Assembly: GCA_047600765.1 (NCBI GenBank)
Contig: JASGKF010000002.1
Location: 1,550,001-1,614,000, forward strand
Direction of reading: 5' to 3'
From: Viridibacterium sp047600765
GTDB taxonomy: Bacteria; Pseudomonadota; Gammaproteobacteria; Burkholderiales; Rhodocyclaceae
DNA: 64,000 nucleotides
The first letter of the stretch is position 1. Each line of letters begins with the position of its first letter. The notes under the pieces are model-generated. The model ran no database searches and had not been told where the DNA came from. It saw nothing but the letters and a program-made list of their open reading frames with translations. The position numbers and the translations under genes were made by a program. Shown piece after piece: positions 45,312 to 56,854 of this stretch.

Positions 45312-48081
45312 GCCTGTGTCACACGCGTTCAGCAGTGCTGGCGCGCAAGCGTCGGCCAGTGTGCGTCGCCCTGTCTTGCAGGGACGTCAGCCGGTTGCGG
45401 CGATCTGGTTCCCCGGTGGGCTTTTCGGGGGCACCGAACGAAAACTTCGCATCCTTGAATGCTGGCGAGCGGGGGCACGACTGTATGCCTTTGTTGATGG
45501 TGACCTGCTGCGTTATGCGCGCAGCGAGGAGATGGATACCGCCTGCATGAAGGGTTGGGCATTGCGCAACGAGGATGGCGTGTTGTGCTCGGCTGTACTG
45601 GAGCCCGTGGAGACGGCCAGTCTGCGCATTGCCGATGTGCGCCTGGTCATCGGTGGTGACATCGTGTCGCTGAAATTCAGCGAAGCGCAGTTGGTCGACC
45701 CGGGTGAATGGCTGCATGTCGGTGACTATGCCCTGGTGGAGACCTATGACTGTCGCATCACCTTGCCGCCGCCCGAAATGGAGGTGCCACAGGCTGTGCC
45801 AGATGTGCGTGAGGTTCTGGGCTCGGCGGTTCCACCGGCCAGCCCAGAACGCGAGAGCTTCCTGCGTGCCATGCAGGCACGTGCCGCCCAGGATGACAAA
45901 GGCCGAAGGACTGGCAAAGCCATCGGGGAGAGCACGGGGGCTGTCACGAACGCCCTGACTGGCCTGCTGTTTGGTGGACTGGCTGCCGTGCTCGGGGCAC
46001 TAGGCGTGGGGCGTAGTGGTGGCAGTGCACAACAGGGCGGCGCTGCACTCAAGCAGCATGCGTGGGGTAATGAAGTGGCACCGCGCCAGACCGAGCGCAA
46101 GCCACAACGCTGGCGTTCCTGGCTGGCAAAGCTGGCGATGACGACGCGCTTGTCCAGCCTGCTTGGCCGTCAACACGCAGCCTATCTGCAGCGCATGATC
46201 GACATGTTCGAATCCGGCAAACTCGATGAGGCCTTGCGCCACGCCATTCCACTTGGAGGTGATCAAGCTTCTCTGGGCCAGGCATTCGGCACGCCGCAGG
46301 CGCGGCAGAATCTGTCCTTGAGCCAGCACCTGCAGCAGGCACCCAGCGTGCACTATGGCGAAAACGTCGACGACTACCTCCGGAAGCTCTATCGCCAGAG
46401 CTTTCAGAAGCTCGACCGTGAAGGGCGCATCGAAGAGGCTGTGTTCATCCTGGCTGAACTATTGCAAAGTCGTCAGGAGGCGCTGGACTACCTCGAAAAG
46501 CACGGGCGCTACAAACAAGCCGCTGAGCTCGCGCTGGCTTGGGATAGGCCGTCCGACGTCATCGTCAGGCTGAGCTGTCTGGCCGGCGACTGGCGGCGTG
46601 CAATCGCCGTGGCGCGTCGTGATGGTTCTTTTGCCAATGCCGTGCTGATGCTTGAGAAGAAGTATCCGGACCCGGCTCGCCGACTCCGTCAGGCATGGGG
46701 TGAGACGCTGGCGGCGCAAGGCAAATGGCTGGAAGCTGTCGACGCCGTATGGCCTGTGGAGGAGGCGCGCGAGATGGCTTGTCAGTGGCTGCTCGCAGCG
46801 GAGGCAAGCGGGGCCTCCCTTGCGGCGCGGGCATTGGTGAAGCGTGCCGTACTTCTGCCGGACACACTGGATACCTACGCCGACTACCTCATGGCATTGC
46901 GTGACGAAGCGGAGCGCAGCGAGGAGCGCGCAGCCTTGGCCGAGGCGTTGATTGCGACCCAGGCGGCTCAGGGGCGTATTGCCGGTCTTGCACGTGTCAT
47001 CGTGAATGCCGTATTGGAGGACCAGACCCGCGAAACGGGGCGGCTCGACAAGAAGTCCCTGCAGCGGCTACTGGATCTCTCCGGCGACCGCATGCTGCAG
47101 TCGGACCTGCCCAACGCATCCTTGCCTGTTGCGAAGCCGACGCCGCTGGCTAGCTTGGCGAAGTGTGGTGAATGGCAAGCACCGCAGGCTGGTTTGAGGG
47201 AGATTCTGGATGCCGTGCCGCTGGAGGGAGGTCGTTATCTTCTGGCATTGGGAGAGGCTGGCGTTGTCATTGTCAACAAGAACGGCGCAGGCATTTGCCG
47301 CTTCCCTGTGCCTGCGGAGCACTTCGTCATTGCCAGCAGCGGGCAGGTTGCGCTGGCCTTGGCACGTCGCAGCGAAGTGTGGCGAGTTGCACGCCTGGAT
47401 CTGAGCCATCGCAGCGTCAGCGATCTGGGCGTCATCCAGTGCGATCACCACGCCAGACGATTCGATGGCAGCAACTGGAGTGTCGTGCAGGGCACGTCCC
47501 TGCGCGTGCTCGACACTACCCGCTCATTGCAGTCCGTGCTGTGGCAGGTGAATGATCTGCCCGGCCCCGTGCATGCCTTGTTTTCTGATGGGAACATCGA
47601 ACAGTTGCTGATCAGGGGGGCGGATGGCGCGTGTGAGTGGTGGCGCTACACCTTGCCGGAGCGTCGTCTCGCCGGTCGCGACGATCTGAAGCTCGAAGCG
47701 GAACAGTTGCCTGTGCTGGGGCGTCGCTACGAAGTGACGCGGCTCTCATTGGGCGAGTCCAGCGTGGGTTCAGTTGTGCTGCGCTATTCCAGCCACACGG
47801 GTGGGCGCGAAATTGCCCTGCCAGTCACTGAATGGGCCGAGGTGATGAACCTGCAGGTATATGGCGACTGGCTAGCGATTGTCATGAATCTGCAGGACAT
47901 CCTCACCATCTGGTTCATTCACATGCCTGATGGACAGTGCAAGGCCAGCGTGACCTGGCCATTGACGGAGGGTGTCGGCCTGCGTGTCGAGGGGGCTCGC
48001 TGGCTGGCCTTCGACGGACAGGGCCGCTTGTTTGTGCTGGATACCGATAGCTGTGCCAGCGTGCGTATCTCCGTGCAATAG
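45301..48081 (+). CDS. bpX6-like large beta-propeller protein of the ternary system
   Basis: About 926 residues; the ATG at 45301 overlaps the vWA stop. The N-terminal 180 residues are a beta domain (AAIWFPGGLFGGTERKLRIL). Residues about 210-240 hold a Gly/Ala-rich hydrophobic stretch (VTNALTGLLFGGLAAVLGALGV) that may insert in a membrane or form a flexible linker. The middle is a helical solenoid with repeats like GRIEEAVFILAELLQ and GRYKQAAELALAWDRP. The last 280 residues form a beta-propeller (LLALGEAGVVIVNKNGAGICRF, DGQGRLFVLDTDS). It is probably the target or sensor component. Confidence 0.7.
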   Translation: MRAEPVSHAFSSAGAQASASVRRPVLQGRQPVAAIWFPGGLFGGTERKLRILECWRAGARLYAFVDGDLLRYARSEEMDTACMKGWALRNEDGVLCSAVLEPVETASLRIADVRLVIGGDIVSLKFSEAQLVDPGEWLHVGDYALVETYDCRITLPPPEMEVPQAVPDVREVLGSAVPPASPERESFLRAMQARAAQDDKGRRTGKAIGESTGAVTNALTGLLFGGLAAVLGALGVGRSGGSAQQGGAALKQHAWGNEVAPRQTERKPQRWRSWLAKLAMTTRLSSLLGRQHAAYLQRMIDMFESGKLDEALRHAIPLGGDQASLGQAFGTPQARQNLSLSQHLQQAPSVHYGENVDDYLRKLYRQSFQKLDREGRIEEAVFILAELLQSRQEALDYLEKHGRYKQAAELALAWDRPSDVIVRLSCLAGDWRRAIAVARRDGSFANAVLMLEKKYPDPARRLRQAWGETLAAQGKWLEAVDAVWPVEEAREMACQWLLAAEASGASLAARALVKRAVLLPDTLDTYADYLMALRDEAERSEERAALAEALIATQAAQGRIAGLARVIVNAVLEDQTRETGRLDKKSLQRLLDLSGDRMLQSDLPNASLPVAKPTPLASLAKCGEWQAPQAGLREILDAVPLEGGRYLLALGEAGVVIVNKNGAGICRFPVPAEHFVIASSGQVALALARRSEVWRVARLDLSHRSVSDLGVIQCDHHARRFDGSNWSVVQGTSLRVLDTTRSLQSVLWQVNDLPGPVHALFSDGNIEQLLIRGADGACEWWRYTLPERRLAGRDDLKLEAEQLPVLGRRYEVTRLSLGESSVGSVVLRYSSHTGGREIALPVTEWAEVMNLQVYGDWLAIVMNLQDILTIWFIHMPDGQCKASVTWPLTEGVGLRVEGARWLAFDGQGRLFVLDTDSCASVRISVQ

Positions 48082-48163
48082 GGCGCTGCCGTTCCCTCGC
48101 TACTCTTTGACGTAGCTCTTGTGGGCTTTCCCGGGCAGAAGTTTGTCCATTGCCGGGTGGGGC

Positions 48164-50936
48164 TCACTGAAGTAGCACGCTGAACCCGACCGTGCCGCTG
48201 GCGCCGGACTGCAATGTTCCGGTCAGTGTCCATCGCAGCGCTCCGGTCGCACCCACGGCCGGCTTCACGCTCACGGTGCAGGCGCTGATCTGGTTGGGCA
48301 GGCTGCCGCAGTTGGCTGCGAGGAAGGTGGTGTAGGCCGGAGTGCTGTCGAACAGCACCAGGTTTTGCAGTACGCCTTTGCTGCGGTTTTCGTAGCGGAT
48401 CACGTAGGCCAGCGTTTCGCCGGGGGCGGCGGTGGTCTTGTCCACGGTTTTGATGAGGACCAGGCCGGCATCGCTGGCGCTGCCGATCAGGGTGAGGTCG
48501 AGGCGTGTGCCGTTCCAGCTGATCGCGCTGTTGGCGTAGGTGAAGGCTGCAGCGAGGCTCTGACGGTATTGCGCATTGAGCGGCGCGTTGGCCGGTGAGT
48601 TGGCTTTGACGATGAGGCACAGCTTCTGGTCGGCGACGACTGCGATGGCGGCGGACACCACGGGCTCACCGGCGTCGAGCACGGCGTTGCAGTTGCTGTC
48701 GAGATAGAGCAGGCCGGACCAGATGCCGCTGGGGGTCGCAGTGCCGCTGAGCGAGAGCGTGACTTGCCCTGCCGTGCCGGCGATGAAGTCGTGCGGGTAG
48801 TAGGCGACGTTGCCGGGCAGGATGCTCTGCTGGCTGTCGGTGTTGAGCACGCTGAGTGGTACGTCGGCGAAGCGCAGTCCGGTATAGGTGCTGCCCACGG
48901 TATTGGTGAAACTGACCGTGTCGGTGCCAATCGTGTAACTGCCGCTGGTGGTGCCGGCATTGCCGGCAACCGAGGTGTGGACGGGGGGATTCGTCTCCGT
49001 CACGTTCGACGGTGGCGCTGCCTACTGCGGCCGGAATCCACAGCGTGAAGCTGCCGCTGGTGCTGGTCGTGGTGGTGTCGTGCGTCACGCTGCCGGCGGC
49101 GTTGGTGGCTTTGACGGTGACGCTGGCAAGACCGCCTTCACTGCCGTCCTGCGTGCCGTTGTTGGCGCTGCCGCCGCCGATGCCGTTGTCTTTGAAGACG
49201 GTGCCACTCACGCGGCTGCCGTTGTAGAGGCCGAAGTTCTGATTGCCCAGGTCGCCATGCGGCATGGTCAGGCTGCGCGTGCCGGTCGAGGCTTCCGTGT
49301 TCAACCAGCCAGACGGCATGGTTGCCGTGACGTCGGACAGCGTGGCGTTGGTATCGAGCACGATGCTGTAGCCGGTACCGGCGGTGACGGAAGCGAAGCT
49401 GTAGACACCGGTGCTGCTGTTCACGCTGACGGCTTCGAGTGCTGGCCCGGAGGGTGTACCGGAAGGCACGAGCTTGGCCCACAGCGTCTGCCCGCAGCCC
49501 GCTTCGCTGCTGTCGAGTGCGGCGTTGTGGTTGGTGTCGCTGTACGCACGGCCGGACAGGGTGCAGCCGTACATAGCGCCATTCACGGTGATTTGGGATT
49601 GCCCGAGTTGCATGCCGAAGAGGCTCAGCAGCGGATCGACGAGTCCGGTCAGCAGCGGGCTGACAACGGGTGTGATCAGCGCGTTCGAAACGATAGTTTT
49701 GATCGGCGTGAGCAGAAGGGAGTCGAGCAGCAGACTCGGGGAGAGCTGCACCTGCAGGCTGCTGGTGAGGCTGCTGAGCAGGTTGGAGACGAAAAGCGCC
49801 GAGGTCGTCGCGGTCTTGGTCTCGGGGTAGGGGCCGCTGAAGTTGAGCACGTTGTTTGACGGCGCCGTGCCGTGCGCGATGGCTTTCATCTGGATGCTGG
49901 TGTTGACCGGCAGGCCGGCGACGGTCATGTTGAGTGAACCGATGGTGGCGAAGCTCACTTCACTGTCGAGGATGTCATGCGTGCGGTTGAAGAACACGCT
50001 GTCGGCAATCTGGCCGATGAAGAGATCGGTGACGCCCGGCGTGGCGTGCACGGTGATGGCGCTGTTGATGGCGTTCACGGCCTGGATGGTGCCGCTGGTG
50101 CGTGCCACTTCCAGGTAGAGCTGCATCTGGGCAATCGTGACACTGGCCGAAGCAACGAAGCCCAGCCCGAGGCTGCCTAGCCCGTTGAGGGACGAAGCGT
50201 TGGGATTGAGGTCGACGAGATCGAGGTTGAATTTGACGCGGATCGCGGCCGAGTGGAACTGCACGCTGCCACTGGAGGGCCCGCACAGGATGACTGGCGG
50301 CTCGACCACCTGCAGGTAGAGGTCCACGCTGTTGATGAGCGAACTCTGGCCGACCTGCACACCCGTGAGCGAGACAGGCGAGGGTGAGGTGGTGAGCACG
50401 TTGCGGTAGTTGAAGAGCTGCGCACTGCCGGTGATGAGGTCGAGCAGATTGATGCGTGTGTTGGCGAGCATGCCGACGGGAAAGTCGACGTCGAGCAGAT
50501 CGCCGACCTTGACGCGGTCGGTGAGCGGCGCGACTTGCGCTGACAGTGTGTTGAGCGCGGTGGCGGCGGCCGTGGCGCCATCCGCGTTTGCGGCGCTGGC
50601 TGCAGCGGTGAAGATCTGTGCTGGCGTGGCGTTGAAGGCGAGTGCGGCGTCGGGTGTCAGCGTGCTGGTTTGTGTCTGCAGTGCGTTGATGAACAGGCCC
50701 AGCTTGATATCGGCTTGCGCTACCGAGTTCCAGTCGAGCACGTTGATGCTGGTTGAGCTCAGCAGCCGGCCCATCACGGCGTTGAGCAGGGTGCCGCGCG
50801 TGGAGTCGATGCTGGCGAGGCGCGGTCCGGCTGTGACGCAGGCGCCGTGGGTGCAGGTGGCCTGGGCATCGGGCACGAGCAGCAAGGCGTGCAGGCACAG
50901 CAACAAGCGGAGGGTGTGGAGGAAGCGGGCAGTCAT
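48164..50936 (-). pseudogene. Secreted SdrD-like/DUF11 beta-sandwich protein, disrupted by a +1 frameshift
   Basis: It begins at the ATG at 50936 with a signal peptide (LHTLRLLLCLHALLLVPDAQA). The first 450 residues resemble Tad-pilus-like secreted proteins (NVLDWNSVAQADIKLGLFINAL). They are followed by SdrD B-type repeats (GRAYSDTNHNAALDSSEAG, GTVFKDNG) and, in a shifted frame after about 49000, a DUF11 domain (IKTVDKTTAAPGETLAYVIRYENRS) and its end FSVLLQ. The length, 2773 bases, is 3n+1; a G6 run at 48984-48989 is one possible site. No C-terminal sorting or barrel is seen. The function is probably at the cell surface. Confidence 0.75.
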
Positions 50937-50955
50937 GAAAACGTGCTCACGATGT

Positions 50956-53900
50956 TCACCATTTCTCGAAAAGCTTCTCGTCGAATTTGAAGCGCATCCG
51001 CAGGTAGATACCGCGTGCGGTACTGTCGTCCGGTGCGAGATCGCGATCACGGAAGCCGTAGAAGTTGTAGCCCAGCGACAACCAGAGGTTCTGGTCCAAC
51101 AGGTAACCGAGCTCGGCACCCAGGCCGTCTTGCTTGGCCCTCCCGCCGGCCGAGAAGAGCCGGCTGAATTGCAGGCCCAGGTCCCATTTGCGCGTGAACT
51201 CCCATATTGCGCGACCGGAGACGAGATGCGTGATGGCGCGGCTGCGCAGGTCGTTCGAAGTGTCCAGCGCTGACTTGGCTGCGTAGCGCGCCGTCAGTAC
51301 CAGCGGGCGTGCGGGCTGAACGTTGGCGTGCGTTGACACGATATGTGCCTCCCGGTTGTAGCCCGAGCTGGGTGTGTCGTCCTTTTCGTGCTTGTACTCG
51401 TAGCGCGCCAATGCGTTCCAGAAGTTGGTGTCCGCATCGCGGTAGGCGAAGCCGGCTTGCAGACGCTCCTGCTGGCGGTCGCCGCTGTTGGCGGCTTCGT
51501 TGTCCTGCAGGGTGAAGATGCTGCGCGCGAGGAAGGTCCATGCACGACTGAGGCGGCCAGCCAGTCCGAGCGTATTGAGCCAGGAGTCGCCCGCTTCTGC
51601 GTGGCGCCATTCGAGACGCGCGGTCGATTTCCAGTCCGGATGGACGAGGTATTCCATCGCGCCTGTCACCGCAGTTGCCTCGCGGTTGACCGGGGAGCTG
51701 CCGCGCTCCGTCACCTCGATGCGCTCGAAGCTTGTGTCAACGCGCAGGTTTTTGGCGAGTGACCAGCGGTTGCGCAGGCCCATCGCGGCTTCGGCCTCGC
51801 GGCCGGGGACTGTGTCGCGGGCGCGGTACTCGCTGAAGGCGCGACCGTTGTCCATGTAGGCGCCATCGATGCCCAGCACGGCGGTATTGCGTTGTTGGTC
51901 CCCGGTTCCGGAATAGGCTCCAGGTAGCGACGAGACGAGTTCATAGCGGCCATACACACGGCCAGATGTGCCCAGGCGGTAGTCACCACCGAGTGCCGCA
52001 AGTCGTTTCGCGTTGTCGTCGACCGACTGTTCCAGTTCGCTGAAAACCGTAACGCCGGGAATGCCTGGTACTGGCGCAGAGAGCTTGAGACGAACGCTGG
52101 AGGAGTCAACTTCCTGCCGGTTGATGGATGGCTGCGCGGCTTCATGGAAATTGCGAAGCCCGAGTTCGAGCTTGAGCTTGCCGTCGAAAGTGTGTTCGAC
52201 GCCACCCAGTACGTCGTAACGTTCCTGAGACATGGCGGGGTTTTTCGTGGTGATCGCATCGACGACGATCTGCGTCTGATCGGCGACGCGATAGCCGAGC
52301 TTGGCGCCGGACTCGCTGCGGCCCTGATTGAGGGGAGAGGAGGGATTGTCGAAACTGTTGTCGGTGCGGCCGGTGTGGATGCGCCCTTGCAGTTTGCCTT
52401 CGTCGCGGCGCACCTCTATGCGCGATGCATCGCCGCTGCCACGGCTCAGACGATCCGTGTTGGCGACTTCACCGGTGACGCTGAATCCTCCGCCCTTGAC
52501 GCTGAGGTTGACGCCCGTGAGCTTGGACGGGTCTTGCGGGTTGCGGTCTTCCACGGCGACGACGCCGATTTCGGAGCGTAGTGGGCCTACCGGGGGCAGT
52601 TGCATGCGTACGTCGGTGCCAGCGAGCCAGAACTGTTCGCCGCCTTGATCGACTTCGTAGGTGACGCGGATGTAGTTGTCGTTGAGGTCTGCGTCCACGC
52701 TGGGGATGGGCGAACGGAACAGCAGGCGGCCGGAGAAGGGCTCCAGCGCGTAATCGGTGAAGCGTGCCTGCGGTACGGTGCGCACGATGTTGCCCGGCTG
52801 TTTGCGGTCGCGCGTAATGATCTCTACCCGCTCGCTGTTCTCGATGAGGGATGTGAGCTTGAGTGGGTAGGGCCCGGAGGTGCCGTCAGCGCGGATTTCT
52901 TCGACAACCTGGCGACTGGTGTCGCGCGTGGCGAAGCTGTCGGCGCTGAAAGGGCCGTTCTCGTAGTGGTGTCGCGCGCCATTGAGGCTGCGGTTGTAGG
53001 CTGCGAGGCTGCGTGCGGGCGTGAGCTGAACGCCAGGCATACGCGAGGGCGCTGCTTGCGTATTGAAGTCGCCATAGAGCAGGTAGGAGGCGCCCTTGTC
53101 AACGCGTACGTACAGGTGGCCCGTTGATTGGGCATCGAAGCCCTTCACCGATTCGTCGCCGTAGACCGGGTAGAAACGGTCAGGCTGGATGTCACGGAAC
53201 AGGCGTTCGCGCGTGTCCTTGTCCGAATCGTAGGCCAGGGTCAGCAGATACTCGCCGAGCACTTTGCCCTTGAGGAACAGCGCCGTGCGGGCACCTGCTT
53301 CGCGGCGTTCTTCCTCGTTGCCGCTTTGCCGTGAAAAGTGTGTGATCTCCCGTTCAAAGCCGTCGCCTGAGTTGGCCGACTGGATCGAGCCGTTACGCAG
53401 TTTGCTGAGTTGGAGCCGACCTTCGACGACACCGACAGCCAGCATGTCCCGCAGCGCTGGCAGGAAGCGCAGACGCACTTCCGTGTTCAGCAGACCGCTC
53501 GCTGCACGCAAGCGCACCTCACCTGGCTCGGCAGGTGAACGCAGGGCGAACGCGCCCTGTCCGTTCTCTATGATGACCTGCACGCCGGGCTCTATCGGGT
53601 CGAGGTCTTGCGTTATCCAGGCTCCACCGTCCGTGTCCAGTGTCAGGTGGATGCGTCCGCCGACAGGCAGGCCGTCAGCATCGAGTGCGCGAATACGCAC
53701 GGGCGTTTGTGATACGCCGTCGGGGCGTGCCGGTTCACTGGGCTCGAGGGACAGACGATGAAGATCGCCGGGCGCACGCACGCGAATGCTGTGCTGGCCA
53801 AAGCGATTGCCAAAGGGATCGAACTGTTCAAGCTGCAACGTGTTGTTGCCGGCGCGCAGGTCCACGCCGACGTACTCCGTGACTTCAAGTTGCCGTTCTG

Positions 53901-56809
53901 CCAGCTGGATGCGAGAGCCGATGCGTGATTCCGGAATTACCTGCCCGTTGACCGACAACACCACACGAGCACCCAGCGTGCCCTTGATGTGTAGCGTCAG
54001 TTGGCGCGTAGTCAGCGTGGCGCCGTCAGCAAGATCAACGAGGCTTAGCGTGTTGTCCATCTCGGAGAGTCGTTCGGCAAGAGGGCGTGGGGCATTCGCA
54101 GCGGGTGCAGAAGCCTCTACCGCGGGGTTGTTTGCGGAGGGATGGACTGGCTGGGCCGGTGCGGGCCCCAACGTACCGCTGGCCGCTCCGGCAGGCGTGC
54201 TGCGTGGGGGCGCATCGAGTGTGAGTGGCTGAGCGATATCTACCGGCACAATGCTGTCGCTGCGTGACAGTTGCAGGCGACGCTGGATTTCCTGCATTAC
54301 GCCCGGTGAGCACTCGAGTGCGAAGTCTGCGCGATGCAGTTCGCCGTTCTGCAGGTCGATGAAGCGCGTATCGCCACTGCCTGCGTGGCGGTTGGATATG
54401 GGGCGGAGTTGTGCACCTTGTGGCAGTGTCGCCGCATCGACCTTGGCGACGTGGGTGCGCGGTGACAGGCCGTAGAGGCTGAACTTGCCACCCATGTCGG
54501 ATTGCGCCCAGGTGCCGTCTTCCAGCCAGATGCGCACGCCGGGCACCGCCGGCTCGCCTTCATCTTGTACGTCGTTGGCGTTGCAGTCTGCGTACATCTT
54601 GCCGAGCACGTAGCCCTTGGTGTCGAAGACGCCGCCTTCCACCTGCACAGTTGCAGAGGCCACGTTGCTGGTGCGCGACATGGGCGTCGCGCTCGCGGCG
54701 CGTGCGCGGTTCGACGGATCGTCCCAGCGGCGTGCCGGGGCCAATGCGTACGCGGTAGGTGACTTTCGTTGTCGCGCTCGTTGCCAGCGTGCCCAGTGCG
54801 AAGGGCATGATGCGGCCGGATTGCATGACCGGATCGGGCAGCGGCGCGCCATCACGCCGCGCGCTGCCGGGCACGTAGGCGAAGCCGGGCGGCAACTGAT
54901 CGCTGAGTACCACGCCCGGCAGGGACGTGCCGCTGACGTTACGCACTTGCACGCTGTAGTTGACGAAATCTCCTATCTCTGCAACGCGGCGAGAAGAAAG
55001 CTTCTCGACGAGGATGCCGCCGTTGATGACGTCCGGATCTACGGGCAGATCGATCATCACGGCGCCCGTCGCCAGGTTGACCGGGAAGCTGCCGCCAAAG
55101 GAACCGGAAGGATCTATGGCACGGCCGGGTGGCAGATTGCCTACGGATACGATCGAGGCAAAGTTGTAGCCAGATGGGGGCTGCACGGCGAGGCGGTAGA
55201 TGCTGGGGGCGACGCGCGGAAAGACGAAGCGTCCCTGTGCGTCGGTGACGACGGTGGAAGGAGCGGGCGTCGTGCCGTCCACCTGGAATACCTGGGCGGG
55301 GCCGCCGGCATTGCCACCGTTGCCTGCTCCGGCCACGTCGATCAGGCGGACGGTGGCGCCGGCGACCGGTGCGTTGCTGACACTGTCGAACACCACGCCG
55401 TAGGGGTCGATCAGCAGATCGGCGACGGCCGTACTGCAGCCTCCAGTAAAAGCATGCACCTTGTCATGCTTCTTCACCTCCATCTGTCCATTGCCCGATA
55501 CGGGTGCAACTTGATCGGCATTGGCTGAAGGGATGGCCGACTGCACGCGGAACCAGCCGGTGTTGGGACCAGTTTCGACGGCCTGGAAGCTTTCGGTGTC
55601 TCCCGTCAGCTGCGAATGCAAGGTCAGGGTCAGAGTCTCGACCACTGACGCATTGCTGTTGCACCCCGCGGTGTCCACTTGCAGGAACAGCGAGGAACCG
55701 ACGAGCGCGATCTTCTGCTCCGTGCTGAAGCTCGCATCGGTGTAATAACGCAGTACAGGTGGGCTGGGGGCGACCTGCAAGCTCACCGTGTTGGACTGCA
55801 CTGCGATCGCTCCGGAGCTGCCGTCTACAAGCTGGCTTTGCGCAACATTGCTCAAGGTGCCCGTTGCATTGGCGTTGATCTGGATCTGCATGCTGAAACT
55901 GACCGAGGTGCCGACCGCGAGTGATGGCAAGGCATAGGCCACGACATCCACCATGGCTGGATCGGCCGGCGGAATGCTCTTGAACTGCATCGCTGGGGCG
56001 CCGACATAGTGATACATCAGCTTTGCTGTACTGCTGCCGGTGGCCTTGGTAAAGGTGGTATTGGCCGGTACCGGATGCATGATCAGGACCTGCGTCGTGG
56101 GGACGTCATCGAGCAGGAAGGGCACACCCTGCGCAGGCTGACTGCCGATATTGGTAAGCAGGAGCTGCAGGCTGATGACCTCGCCTTGTGCGGGGCTGAG
56201 ATTCGAGGCTTGTTGGCTCAGCAGGAGTGTGGCGCCGTTGCTGCTGACGATGGTGCTGAAGGTCTGTGCTGTGCTCCCCGTGCCTTGCACGGACAGGGCC
56301 AGCTGTGCCGTGGCGCCCGAGCCCACGGCCGGCAGCTCACCGACGATAACGACGTGCACCGTTTCGCCCGGTGACAATGCGATGCTCAGTAGAACTGGTT
56401 CGCCTGGGTCCACGGTGCCGTTCTTGTCGAGGTCATGACGGACGTGGAGGTTGACGAGGTTGAAGTCGTCCGACGTCTGGTTGATGGCACTGATCGTGTA
56501 GGCGTCCGCAGCGTTGCCCGTGTTGGTGATCTGGTGCGGTATGGCTACGGTTGTACCGGGCGGGTACTGCGCTGTCTGCCCGTCCGTGACATCCACTTTG
56601 TGTGCTTTGCCGACGATGACGCGCACGGTGTTGGAGTCGAGCAGGGATAGCGCGCCGCTTGGCTCATCCTGAAAATGGATATTGGCCTGGTTCTCGATTT
56701 TCGTGCCGGCCGCAGGCTGGGCGTGTGCCAGACCAGCCAACAATGCGAAGCCAATCAACAGTACCCGGAAAAGTACCCTGATCGGCTTCTGGTTGGATGC
56801 CATCGGCAT
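50956..56809 (-). pseudogene. Giant DUF11/SpaA-like surface protein with C-terminal outer-membrane barrel, disrupted by a +1 frameshift
   Basis: The reading continues as about 1950 residues if one base is removed near 54722; 5854 bases is 3n+1. The N-terminus is a signal peptide (VLLIGFALLAGLAHA) followed by DUF11-type repeats (PHQITNTGNAADAYTI), a carboxypeptidase-regulatory-like fold (DAQGRFVFPRVAPSIYRL), DUF11 again (VNYSVQVRNVSG) and an SdrD-like repeat (GKMYADCNANDVQDEGEP). The last about 700 residues alternate polar and aromatic residues and end LFEKW, typical of a beta-barrel C-terminal signal. It probably anchors the operon products in the outer membrane. Confidence 0.75.
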
Positions 56810-56854
56810 GGTCTGTGGGCGACCTTGGGTGCCGGATCTGAAGGCATGGGCGCG

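Noticed and set aside
48164..51119. Two separate genes instead of one frameshifted DUF11 gene
   Set aside because: The upstream frame degenerates into Arg/His-rich sequence immediately after the junction and the downstream frame has no signal peptide or start context.
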